From the NCBI GenBank assembly GCA_032358165.1, contig JAALGY010000061.1, positions 1,240,001 to 1,304,000 on the forward strand: a stretch of DNA of 64,000 nt, given 5' to 3'. This document shows, one piece after another, positions 21,734 through 32,776 of this stretch; within the stretch, counting starts at the first letter, position 1; each line of letters opens with the position of its first letter. The DNA comes from Diplosphaera chodatii (Eukaryota; Chlorophyta; Trebouxiophyceae; Prasiolales; Stichococcaceae). The translations under genes were made by a program, and so were the position numbers. The notes under the pieces were generated by a model. The model saw only the letters and a program-made list of their open reading frames with translations. It had not been told where the DNA came from and did no database searches.

Positions 21734-24700
21734 TCAAGACTTTGTTTTGATGCGCAGCGCCACGTAGACCTGCAAGTGCAACGGAATGTATATATATGGT
21801 ACGCAGTTGCATTCCGTAAGCACAGCCGCCATCAAGCAGTGCCTGGTCCTCTGCCCTCTGCTGTGCAGGCTCACCAGTAACCTGAAGAACACAAGCCAGC
21901 CGATGAGCACTATCGCCTCCCAAGGCCAATCCCCAGGACTTGCCTGCAGCGTGCAGCAGTGAAGGGCTCACCAGAGAATGATGTACGCGTTTGCACCACT
22001 GCAAGCCTACAATCTCGCTTCCTGACACGATGCCACAGTTTGAGAAGGGAGAGGAGATATGGACATCAGCATAAGCAGCTTAATGAGCAATGAGCCCGTG
22101 AGGGTCCTTACTGCAGCTGTGCGCAAGCACTGCCTATACTCACAGGCGTGGAGAGTTTGTCTTGGACGCCTGATGGTGGAACCACAGTGCACCGTGGGTT
22201 TGTGAGATAGTCGTCTGGGGTGTACTTCGTCCCGCAGTCATATAGCGTCACACCCTTGAACTGAACCTGCGCACAGTTCGTGCATCGCATAAAGCATCGC
22301 ATATCTGAGGCACATGCTGAGGCTAAGGTGTAGCACTGACCTGCATCAATGCACGGTGTTCTCAAGGTAAGCAAGCACACTGTCTGCAGCACACCTTGAT
22401 GAGTAGGTTGTAGCCATAGTAGATGAAACTCAGGTACTGCACACCAGCAATCAATCAGCAGGGTTTGTGCTAGCATGCTGTCAGTGCCCGTGCAGGACTG
22501 GCAGGAACAAGCAGCACACTTTCGAGTTCGAGCAGCAGCAACTGTGCCATGTTGATGCCGGTGCAACATGCCGTGGCTAGACCCTACCTTCATCCAGCTG
22601 ATCCAAGAGGGCAGGTCTGTGACATAGAAGCCGCCCACAAGCATCATCGTCAGCATGATGACGCTTGTCATCGTCTGCATAGATGGACACTTCCAGTCAC
22701 ACGGCACATGCAGATGTAGATGACGGCACCTAGACCCATGATCATCTCAAGGTCATTTGCAGCTGCGCCAGGTGAAGCACACAACAGCGTTCACAGGGTG
22801 ACAGAAGCTTCAACGGGTCAACGCCGAGCCCACCTGTGCAGCTTTGGGGTCCATCACGGTGGCGCCAATCAGCAGGCCAAAGGCCTGCGCAACCAGCTGC
22901 ACCAGCATGTTGGCTGCCCAGTTTGCGAAGAAGCCGCCAGCGGTCCGCCTGTGTCATGGTGGACAGGGGTTGTGGTTTCGAGATCACTGGATGCCAGCAT
23001 GACACAGTACTAATGCGGATATCATGCATGTGCCCATGCAGACATGCCTTAGTGCTGCCATGCTGTAGACGATGATCAGGAACAGACTCGGGATAGTGCA
23101 GTCCTGGAAGAAAGCAGCAGGAACATGAGCTTAGGTGCTTGTATATATGGGGTTGCGCGATGACAGGTAGGCAATAAGCATTCGTACTGTTTTCCACCCG
23201 CAGATTCTGCAAAGATACAAACATCAGCAGCAAGGCGCACCATCGGCAAGTCGCTGGCGGTGCGAGCAACGTAGAAGGCTGATAACCTGTACATGCCACT
23301 AGCTCGCTCCTGCATGACAGGCATCAGAGCAACAGCGTTCATCAGCCGTTGCAGCAACAGCAGCTGCGCCCCTGGCACTGTGATGAACAAAAGCTTGACA
23401 GACAACCTACCTTGAGCATCATCTTGTACTCATTTGGGAATGTGAAGAGCGCCTGCATGATACAGAACAGCAAACATCCCTCGCATTTGTGAGTGGACTG
23501 TGCCCCTACCGCCTTTCCAAGCTCATGACGACCGGCACAGCAAGCACACGCACTGTGAACATGATGCGGAAGGCCAGGAAGATGAGCTCGAAGAACAGCA
23601 GGCCTATGACATTTGTGCCGTCTGACACAAAGCGCCCCTTGCCAGCATTGAACCAGAACAGACCTGCATGTCAAGACCGTCGTCAGCTTTTAGGGTAATA
23701 AACGTATCGGCCACATGGTGGACCAGGATGTAATGATGTAGCAGCACGCCACGCTTGCATGGTGGTCATGCAGATCGTCAAGTCAGCACAGATGCGCCCC
23801 GACCTGACAGCAGCGCCACCACCACCAGCTGCAGCATGTCCTGCATCGACAGCGACTCGAAGCGCCGCGTCTTCAGCGAGCGCACGAACAGGATGCGCAG
23901 CTGCTGGAGGTAGGTGGCGCCCCACCTGCGCACAGCAGCCACAGGCGTCGCAGCCAACAGGCACTACTGTTCTTGAAATCACTGCGACACAGCTAGGACG
24001 CACTTTTGGAGCATGTGAACGGCGGACATGTACACATACAGACGTACAATGCTCTGTTCAGGAGCAACCCTGCCAGGCTGTGCAGGCAGGTGTCGCAAGG
24101 CCTCTCCAAGGATAGCATGCTTGATGCTGAAGTCTCTTGGCCAACAAATGCGGGAGGGGACCATCGATGTGAGGTACATCACACACCTGCTGGGTTGAGA
24201 CCTGCCGGGCATGAAGGTCTCCATGCGCGTGAGCGTGCGCCGGATCTGCCTGGGGCGCTGCGACGCCTGCTGCTGCAGCTGCGCCTGCTGGCCCGACCGC
24301 CGCCGCGCCTGCGACCTCCTGCTGTCCAACGACGCCGTCTCCTGGGTGGACAGGCACCCTTCACGTGTCACACTCCATCACCCTGCACCCGCTGTTGCGC
24401 ATCTCCATGGCCGTGCTCGACGAAGGTTGGAGGGCCGGTTCACCGGACGTTCAGGCTCTTCCGGGTGGAGAATCTACCCACCAGGGCATCCTCGTAGTCG
24501 CTGTCGGAAGCGGATATCCGCTGTGAAGAGGACGCAGGCGCCAGCGGCTGAGTGCTGATCCCCAGCCCAGTGCCCGCCTCAATATCAACCGCCGCTGGCT
24601 TGCCATACATCTGCGTAGAGCAAGCATACATACTTCAGTACACTGCAAAGAGAGCAGTCGCTTGCAATTCCTGATGCACACATCTGCTGACCCCTACAGC

Positions 24701-27700
24701 ACAACGCAGGTTTGGTGCCAGGAGGCCTCTCAGCAAACACCGGAGACGAAGCACTGCATGCAAACACACTGTCAGCACCACAGGTGCACTGCTGTCAAGT
24801 GTAACAGGCTGCATGTACTCCGGCCAGCATAAGCACGGCCCTGCAGGTATGCTGGCATGCCCAAGCCCACGACGTCAATCGATGCTGACCTTGCGCAGGT
24901 TGCCGGCGGGCGAGTCGGGGTGCAACGCTGCTGAGATCGGCACGTTGCTGCCCTCCATGGACAGCCGCGAGTGCAGCGGCTCCTGCACCACCGCAATGCC
25001 GCAACCTGCTGGCACATGGAATGCGGGTCACATAGCGGAGCCACATTTGTAGCGTGTCTGAGCCTGAGGACAGCAGCAGTCCTGCTGCATCAGCAGCACA
25101 TGCCAACCATAAGGCAGGGTCATGTTCCCGATTTCAGCATGCTTGGTACCCCCCTGCACTGCAACCGGGCCCTGCCCCCGCAATCCTCCCGCAGTACCTT
25201 CCAGCTCCTCCTCGCCCTGGTAGCCCTGCGTGCGGCCGCCGTCGGAAGCCAGGAACGTCTCGCTGCAGGCTGTCAGGTGCTTCAGGCTCTCGGGTCCCGA
25301 CCTGCGCAGGAGTGACGTCACAAATGCACTTGTGATGATGCTCGACACGCACGGTGCTGTGTGATGCAGGGCAGGTTGCGACGGTGGGGATGCTGAACAT
25401 GTGATGTGACGACGTGACGGCAGCAGGGTGTGCTGTGTCACCGTTTTGCTGAGGACACTGTGCCGGACCCCAGGTCCAGGATGTAGTCGGCCACATTGGT
25501 GCCGTACGGCAGCGTGTAGCCAAGGCGGTGGAACCAGTCTGCTGCCATGCCCGCCTGCCGTGACAGCAGAGCACAACCTCAGCAATGTTGCCAGCCAATC
25601 ATTCGTCCAGCACACGTGGCGCCATGTTTATGTTCTAAAGGCAACTTCCGGGGTTCCAAGCTCGTGCTGCACCTTGCCATAGTACAGCGGCCGCCCGTCT
25701 GCCAGCAGCATCAGCTTGTCGAGCAGGCCGTACAGGCGCGCGCTGGGCTGGTGGATGGTGGTGATGATGGCGCGGCCCCCCGCCGCCAGGCTGTGCAGCG
25801 ACTCCACCAGCTGCAGGGCGGTCGTGGAGTCCAGGCCGCTGCAGGCATGAGGGGACGTCCACATGTGTTCAGCACACCCTGGCATCGCCAGCTGGGAGCA
25901 AATTGCAAAGCGCACAGGGCCTGCTTTCAAGGGCCCAGCATGGTTCCGACTCTGTCAACATATCTCAGCAGGCAGGTGCGTGTGCGGGCAAGCTGTCCCA
26001 AGTCGGCGCCTATTGTCACCTGGTGGGCTCGTCCAGCAGCAGCATGGAGGGGTTGATCAACAGCTCGTGGCCCACGGATACGCGCTTGCGCTCGCCCCCC
26101 GACACGCCCCGCCGGAAGTAGCCCCCTGCAGCGGGAAGGGCCTGACATGATTGCAAGCATGGCTGCACTGAACTGGCATATGGAAAGAGCACTTAGCTTC
26201 AGGCGGCGGGACAGTATGCCCAGGGCCATTGTTTGGCCGTCGCCGGTCAGATATGTGCCCGATGGCCAGACACCTTTGCCTCACATTGCTGCAACGGCTT
26301 GCACAGCCACAAGTGCAGCAGCACAACGTTTTAGACCTTCTGCAAATAGTGTACCCTGTCAGTGGTCGAACCATTGGAGGAGCAGTAGTGCTGAGCAGTA
26401 CCTATGATGGTGTCTCGGCAGCGGCTCAGACCTAGGGCCGCCAGCACAGCATTGACGCGGTCGCGCTTGGCTGCCTTGGTCATTGTGCGCGGCAACCGCA
26501 GCTGCGCAGCATACCACAGCGTCTCCCACACTGTCAAGCTCTCGTACAGCAGGTCGTCCTGCAGCATCATCTCCACACCTTGAACACCGCGAGATGCATA
26601 CGTCTCTAAGCCCATTCGCAACTAATCCGGGCGCATGCCCGTAATGACAGCGGTCAGTTGCACTGTGGCTTCGTGTACTGTCCTGATGCACTCCCTCAAT
26701 GTGCTTCGAGCCAGAGTGCTGGCAGTGTGAAGCTGTGCACGGTGCCCTGCATGCAGCTCAGCGCTGCACCTGCATGACGTAGCCGACCTGCCGCTTTGCA
26801 CGCTTGTTGAGCGGCTTACCGTTGTACAGGACCGACCCCTGAACCCGGACCATCCTGGACGCAGATGCAAGCAAGGACAGTTACCCGCGTGTCTGCCAGC
26901 ATGACTGGTGCGCTCCTGTGGGAGGCTGCGCTACGTCCGCCAACATGCTGTATGGTCGGGCGGACCAAACACCTCGACGACAACGTGCGTCATCAGCATG
27001 TAGACATATTACGAGGATCAAAAGTTGATGACTTGCAGCTGGTGCTGTACAGAGTCTGTGGCACGAATTTTGCAAGCACAGCCGGTGCGCAGACAGTGGC
27101 GCACTTTGGCGTCCGGCCTCCAATGATGGACAGCAGCGACGTCTTGCCACTGCCGCTCGGGCCCATGAGAGCCAATAGTTCGCCGGGCAAACAGCATCCG
27201 CTGATACTGTGCAGGATCTGCAGCGCAGTGTTGCAAGCTGTCAGACCAGATCATCCTCAGGTATCATAACGGATGACAGCTGCTTGTGCAGATCTAATTG
27301 CTGAAATACAATGCTGCCACATTCACCGTTCAATTGCACACACACTGTTTGTAAGCGCCAGCTGTGCGACAAGGCAGGGGGTATCATGCATGCTTGGGCC
27401 GGTCCGAGAACCTGCTTTTCCGACAATGCATCCGCAACAGTCACACCTCGCAACATCTGACAGCGCTCATCTATTAGGTTGATATCTTTCGTTCCTTCAG
27501 CGTTGTGGCAAGCACAGGCAGACGGCTTTGCAGGCCTCACCTTGCCCGTGCACATGCTCACACGTGAGTCGAAGTGCAACAAAGCTACAGCGTCAATGCC
27601 CGGTGGCAAACTTGATCAAAGTTAGGTGATGCCCTGAGCCATGTTCATCAGCTTCGGCTCACGTGGCGGACGGTAGGCGGGGCAGTGGCACCGTGCTTCC

Positions 27701-27944
27701 GCGACGTCAGCCACGGTGGCAGCAGCGCCGTCGAGCCGGGCCCCGCCGGCACCTCCGCGTCCACGCCCTTGAAGTCCACCACCAGCTGCCGGTCCGTGCT
27801 GATGGGCGGCATGACCTCCGCGGACACGTCCATTGCATCCGGACCTGCCCCATCTGCAGTGGGAGCTGGCGGGCCCGACTGTCGATCGGCGACCGCCTCC
27901 GACATCTGATTGTATGCGGGCAACGCGTCATCATTTCTAGGCAT
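21734..27944 (-). CDS. ABCG-family (WBC) half-size ABC transporter
   Basis: This is an ATP-driven exporter half-transporter with the ABCG order, nucleotide-binding domain first and membrane domain second. The ATG at 27944 starts an acidic N-terminal tail ([13 protein letters not shown]). The domain opens with [17 protein letters not shown]. Walker A is [16 protein letters not shown] (about 27175-27125), the Q-loop area [14 protein letters not shown] (about 26560), the signature [12 protein letters not shown], Walker B MLLLDEP (about 26110-26030), and the H-loop IITTIHQPS (about 25775). A linker follows to about 24200. The membrane part begins [20 protein letters not shown] (about 23920) and continues through [26 protein letters not shown] and ADLPSW-like segments. 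A Cys-rich extracellular loop follows (about 22270-22140). The last exon, [11 protein letters not shown], stops at 21734. All ATPase motifs are intact. As a half transporter it must dimerise; substrate cannot be deduced. A GTG codon at 27968 is in frame but is not a likely eukaryotic start. Confidence 0.93.
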
Positions 27945-28442
27945 ACTGGATGCTGCGCTGGCCGGCACAAGCCCACGTGTCGCGTCTGCACCAGCTGCGA
28001 GGTTGCAAACGGGAGCGACTTGCCCGAGTTACACAGGAGAGCCTCTGACCTGACCTTCCATTGCAGCATGCATTCCAATCGTCTACAGCCGAAAATAAGG
28101 CGGTGCTGAAGCGTGCCTCAAGTCCGATGCGCATGCATGTCGTGCCGAAGGTCAGCAGTCAGGTTGACCCATACAGGGTTGGGAGACTGGCAGGACCCTG
28201 GGTCTGGCGACCAGCACAGTAGTCCTGCATGGACATTACTCCTGTTTCCGCCTGTTTCCGCGTGTTTCCACCTGTTTCCGCGCCTGTTTCCGCCCGCATC
28301 CTCACATGCTACATGCAGTGCAAACCGCATTGCTACACTGACAGGTGAATGTGCGCTGCCTTCTGAACCTGCTTTGTGGCGTGCGACTGAGCCACTGGCC
28401 GCTGCTGCCGCTGCCGCACACTGCTGCTCACGGCGGCGGCCG
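27945..28442. other. Gap between trpD stop and ABCG start, with repeat
   Basis: These 498 bases hold the 3' UTR of the anthranilate phosphoribosyltransferase gene and the promoter/5' UTR of the ABCG gene, both on the minus strand. The only structure seen is the decamer repeat at 28241-28292. Open frames here match nothing known. Confidence 0.5.
28241..28292. repeat. Decamer minisatellite, five units
   Basis: The decamer CCTGTTTCCG occurs at 28241, 28251, 28271 and 28283, with a variant (CGTGTTTCCA) at 28261 and a two-base slip before the last unit. It sits about 300 bases upstream of the ABCG start codon and 150 bases past the trpD stop. Confidence 0.9.
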
Positions 28443-31400
28443 CTACAGCAGCTGGGAGGGGGTGCAGGGGATGGGCGCCTCCTCCCGCGCCGCGGCCTGG
28501 CTGACCTCGATCCACTTGGCCAGTACCTCGCCCGCCTTGCCTGCACCAAGGAAATTGTACAGCACTGGCTAGCTGCCCTCAGCTCTATCACTCCGTAGGA
28601 AAGGGCCGCCTCGTCGCAGATGGTTGTTCTCACGACGTGCAGATGGCATGCGGCGGGGAACGCCCAGTATCTCATGCAACACGCTGCTAAACATCGCTGC
28701 TGTCGAGCAACCCAGCGGGTGTGCTGTGCTGGAGCTGGCAACCTTTAAATACCAGTTTTCCAACCGGCACTCACCTGATCTTTGCGCCTCCTGGGCGCGT
28801 GCGACCCCCTCTGCTGGGCTGGACGCCACATTGGCGGCGTGCAGCGCCACCCCGGCGTTGAGGTTCAGCGCGTCCGCGATAGCATTGCGCTCCCCGCCAA
28901 ACACGTCCTGGTACATAGACATGGTTAACCCCTTAGCTTATGGACATTGCACCTCTGCTCTGCACCTGATCGTGACTGTGACCGCCCATAGCAGGCATGT
29001 CCACTGTGTCAATGCAGGGAGCACTGCCCCTGATCCGTGTCGGTGGGCGTGGTTACCATGAGCAGATTGGCGTTGTAGGGGGCGTCGCCCCCCGCCAGGT
29101 CGCTGATCTCGCACCGCGGGATGCCCAGGTCCCGGGGCTCCAGGCTGTAGCTGCGCGTGCCCGCGGGCGTCACCTGCAAGGGCGGCAGATGACCTTGTGA
29201 GGTCTGGTAGGCTCATGCCCAGGGAAGAGGTTAGAGCCATGCCCTTGCCTCTTGAAGTGTCCAGCTTAAAGTGTGCAGCATACAAATTTTGCGCAGTCCA
29301 GCCACCGAGTACACCTGGCACTTGTGCTGCCACCATTTTGTGTGCGCTCTTGCCACATTGCATATTGCTCTGTGGAGGACAGGTCTTCTGACACGACACT
29401 GGGCACCACGCATGCTGTGTCCAGCTTAAGCACTTGCATAAGGTGTCCCTCCTATGATCAGCATGGCTGTGCGGTCTGGCTGCCCACACCTCGAGCACGT
29501 CAGAGGCGCCCAGGGGCGTGAGCTCGTCCAGCCCGAAGCTGTGCACCACCAGCGCCCGCTGCATGCCCAGCCGCTGCAGCGCGCCCGCCATCAGCGGCGC
29601 GATGTCGTTGCTGTACACGCCGATGAGGCCGTATGCCGCCTGCGCCGGGTTCAGCATCGGCCCCAGGATGTTGAAAGCCGTCCGCACCTGCGCCCAACAC
29701 AATGCCAGCATGGTGCAACTGACTGTGGCTCGCACAGGAGACGAAGATAGGGTTCAGGCTGCTGCAGGTTCCTTGGGCCCCGGCTGGCATGCAGACGGCA
29801 ATGCAGTGGGGTGATCCTGGATGTGAGGACCATTGGGAACTGCATGCATCCCGATGCCACATGACTGCACAGGCTGCAAGCTGTCTTGCGTCATGACATC
29901 TCGCCGACACGCTGCCCGCCGCAGCATCTGGGTGCCACACTGCGCCAGGAGCAGAGCTGGACAATGCAAGCACAGCAGCAGCAGCGCCCCCACCCCGAGC
30001 TCCTTGCGGATGGAGCGCACGGCGGCCATCGCGGGGTGGTACCGCGGCGCGTACATGAAGCCGACGCCCGCCTCCCCCACGCACCGCGCGACAGACTGCG
30101 GGCCCAGGTCCACCGCCACCCCCAGCGCCTGCATGACAACCAGCCAGAGTTCAGCGCCACCGTTGCCACCATGCTTGCATAGTCAGCGCATGATGAGACG
30201 AGCCACCGTCCACCGTTCCGACTGATCCTTGTCTCTTCAGGCTGCGTGTAGGTGAAGCTATACCTACACATCTGGTGCAGCAAACCAGCGTGTTGATCGG
30301 CTCTATGGCGATCGATTAAGGCAGCATTTCGTGCGGTTGGTTCCATCCGCAAACCTCAAGCAGTGGCGACCGTAGGGCAGCACACCTCCAGGACGTCTGC
30401 TGAGCCGCACAGGCTGGACACCGAGCGGCTGCCGTGCTTGGCGACGCGGCCGCCCGCCGCCGCCGCCACCACGCAGGCGCCCGTGCTGATGTTGACGCTG
30501 CCGATGTTGTCGCCGCCCGTCCCCACGATGTCCAGCACTGCAGGACACCCAGAAGCGTGTCTGCTCCCGGCTCCCAGACACCCTTCTGGCTCTCACGCTG
30601 TCAACAATTGTGCGTGCTGAGCTCCAACATTGTGTGATATAGCTCTTGTCTCAACAGCGCAGTCGCGCACCGTCGCTGCCGGCCTGCACCGGCACAGCAA
30701 CCTGCAGCATCGCCCTGGCCAGACCCGCCACCTCATCCGGCGTCTCGCCCTGCGCAAGGGCATGCAGACTGTAGACGCGCAAGCGCCAGGCTTTTGGACT
30801 GCTGCAGCGCCTGCTTCATGCTAGTGAGCCTTGTGCAGGTCTGCGTAGCATCAGAGAAAGGTCTGTCGTCGAAGCACCTTTGCCCGCAGCAGCATCAGGA
30901 AGGCGGCAATCTGCACTGGCTTGCCCTCCCGAAGGAAGCCCTGCAGCAGCAGCACGTCAAAGCGAGGCTCACTGGACGTCTGCGATTGCGCATGTACATG
31001 CAACCGATGCTGTGCATAATATTGGCCCTCAGTGAAATGAGGCCGGCAGTCCTCACTTACCGTCAGTGCTGCAGCCGTATCTGCCTCGCTGAGATGTACG
31101 CCACCTGCCAGGATGTCCAAGACCTGTGCAGTATTGTCAAGGAGGGTTCAAGCTGGCTGTAGATTGCCAGCTGCAATTGTGGCACGGGAATGCAGGCCAT
31201 GAAGTTGCATGCGCATACTGCTACTGCGGCCCACCTTCGGACCACTGAAACCGGGCGGCGCAGCAGCAGACACCACGTCTTCAGCAGCCACGGCTGCCAG
31301 AACACCGCGCTTGCACCGCCGTCTGAGCTGGATGTGCCGCGCTCGCCGCTGTAGATGCTGCTGGTGTTGCCTGTTGCTTACGATGCGCTGTTTGCCAGCG

Positions 31401-31459
31401 CATGATGCAGCACCTGAGCGCTCTGTCACGCAACGCATCCCAAACGATCCGCACTGCAT
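28443..31459 (-). CDS. trpD: Anthranilate phosphoribosyltransferase, plastid-targeted
   Basis: The enzyme transfers phosphoribose from PRPP to anthranilate, the second committed step of tryptophan synthesis, in the plastid of plants and algae. The ATG at 31459 (alternative 31438) opens an Arg/Ser/Ala-rich leader consistent with a transit peptide. The N-terminal helical domain includes [20 protein letters not shown] (about 31115-31060), [20 protein letters not shown] (about 30950-30890) and [15 protein letters not shown] (about 30750-30690). The PRPP site [19 protein letters not shown] (about 30535-30475) is followed by [10 protein letters not shown] and GSADVLE. Then come [16 protein letters not shown] (about 30040), [11 protein letters not shown] (about 29680-29640) and [12 protein letters not shown]. 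The C-terminal exon ends at the TAG at 28443-28445. All key motifs are intact and no fusion to another tryptophan enzyme is seen. Confidence 0.95.
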
Positions 31460-31861
31460 TGCGCAATGCTGTAAACGTGTGGCGATCACTTTGTAGATCA
31501 CTCAAGATGTTGCATGTGCACGTTGGACATGGATCAAGGCCCAGAGTACTATATTTTTGATGAATCTGTCATGGCAACGCTGCAGTGATCAACAGACGGG
31601 TCACGCAGCAACTTGCCAAACCGCAGCGTTGATCCATGCAGAGGAGCATGCAACATGCAACATGCCGAGGTGCCAACATCATCATATCTGGCACTGGAAG
31701 CAGAAGGAAGCAGCTGGACAGCCTGTCAGCCATCAGAAACTTGGCGGCCATAGTGGCATGCACCGCTTGCCAAAGCAAGCTGCTAACATGCTGACTAGCT
31801 GCCGAGCCCAAGCGCTTCGGTATGCGTGTGAGCGAAGATGTACAAACCCACGGTCTGTGTA
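31460..31861. other. trpD upstream region, no gene
   Basis: These 402 bases lie between the trpD start and the stop of the small membrane-protein gene, both minus strand. They hold the trpD promoter and the neighbour's 3' UTR. Apart from the AT-rich element at 31550-31559 I see nothing distinctive. Confidence 0.5.
31550..31559 (-). promoter_or_regulatory. TATA-like element upstream of trpD
   Basis: The minus strand reads AAAAATATAG, about 91 bases before the trpD ATG at 31459, in otherwise mixed sequence. Position fits a TATA element with a short 5' UTR, but AT-rich decamers occur by chance and no start site is known. Confidence 0.3.
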
Positions 31862-32496
31862 TCAGTCAGGGTCAGGCTCCGGCGCGGTGGCATCCTCTGA
31901 AGGATCCGGCGGTGTTCTGGATGTGTGAGGGTCCGTTATGTTCCCCTGCTGATACCACCAGAGCCCGTGCTCGCCTTGAGCAGCAGCAAGGCTCTCACTG
32001 CTGGCAAACGCTGCGGCGTCCAAGATCCGCTCTCCAGGCGGTGGCAGCGGCGGAAGTGGCATCACATCAATGCCAGCAAACTCGGGCTTTTGCCGCCGCC
32101 AGGTGGCGCCCTACACGACACCAGGGCCTTGATGTCTTTATTTCAAATCTGCATTGAACCAGCTGTGGTTGTAAATGCGACCACGATTCAAGTACCCCTG
32201 GCCTCAGAAACAAGTTTGATTTCCGGAGGACGGTCCCCGCATGCCGGGGGCTTCACTCCCTGCTAAATATGCTCTGTTGTCCTGATTGCCCCCACCTTGC
32301 TCAGCAGCATGCCAGCAAGGACGACAAGGACCACCACAGCCGTTGCACAGGCCAGCTTCTGACCGCTGGTGCGGCAACGGGGTGCCGTCCCAGCATGTGC
32401 ATGCCATGGGCGCTGCATCGCATTTCCGCCACAACTCAGGCCTTGCAGTCGCTTGGAAGCCACCGGTTCCGCTGTTGTCACACATGCAACATGCAT
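31862..32496 (-). CDS. Small two-exon membrane protein, unrecognised
   Basis: Exon 1 (32496 or 32418 down to 32296) carries a hydrophobic helix, LACATAVVVLVVLAGMLL, after a Cys/Arg-rich lead. The donor GTGGGG at 32295 and acceptor TAG at 32111-32113 join it in phase to exon 2 (32110-31862). Exon 2 reads GATWRRQKPEFAGIDVMPLP and ends in an acidic Pro-rich tail, APEPDPD, with the stop at 31862. The exact phase match and protein-like composition of exon 2 (GERILDAAAFASSESL, GLWWYQQGN) support a real gene of 149 or 123 residues. The first residues could be a plastid or mitochondrial targeting segment or a signal anchor. I do not recognise the family, and function is unknown. It lies between La and trpD on the same strand. 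Confidence 0.5.
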
Positions 32497-32644
32497 GTCT
32501 GCTTGCCACCTGCAGTTGAGTCTGATGCTGGGCAGAGATGTGCAAATGGCGTTCTAGGACTGGCCGATGGAAGCTGGGAGAAGGTGTCAAGGGCGAGGAC
32601 CGGGTCGGGGGACGATGCAGTTCATGCCTACGCTAAGCATCTGC

Positions 32645-32649
32645 TTACA
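32645..32649 (-). promoter_or_regulatory. Candidate TGTAA poly(A) signal for La
   Basis: TTACA on the plus strand (TGTAA on the coding strand) lies 128 bases after the La stop codon at 32777, nearly the same spacing as at the ABCG gene. Confidence 0.5.
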
Positions 32650-32776
32650 AGCGCAGGGCTACCCGCCCATGCTAGGCAAGAACCTACACGTGTTCAGCCT
32701 TCGACATCAGCTGTTTCAGGAGTGAACAAAGGCAGCCTGCTTCTAGCGAGTTTCTGAAGTTTGCAGGGCGCCACCA

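Noticed and set aside
27945..27968. GTG start eight codons upstream of the ABCG ATG
   Set aside because: GTG is not a normal nuclear start in algae, and the ATG at 27944 is in frame.
28241..28292. Possible CRISPR-like array
   Set aside because: The units are contiguous decamers without spacers, in a eukaryotic intergenic region. This is a simple minisatellite.
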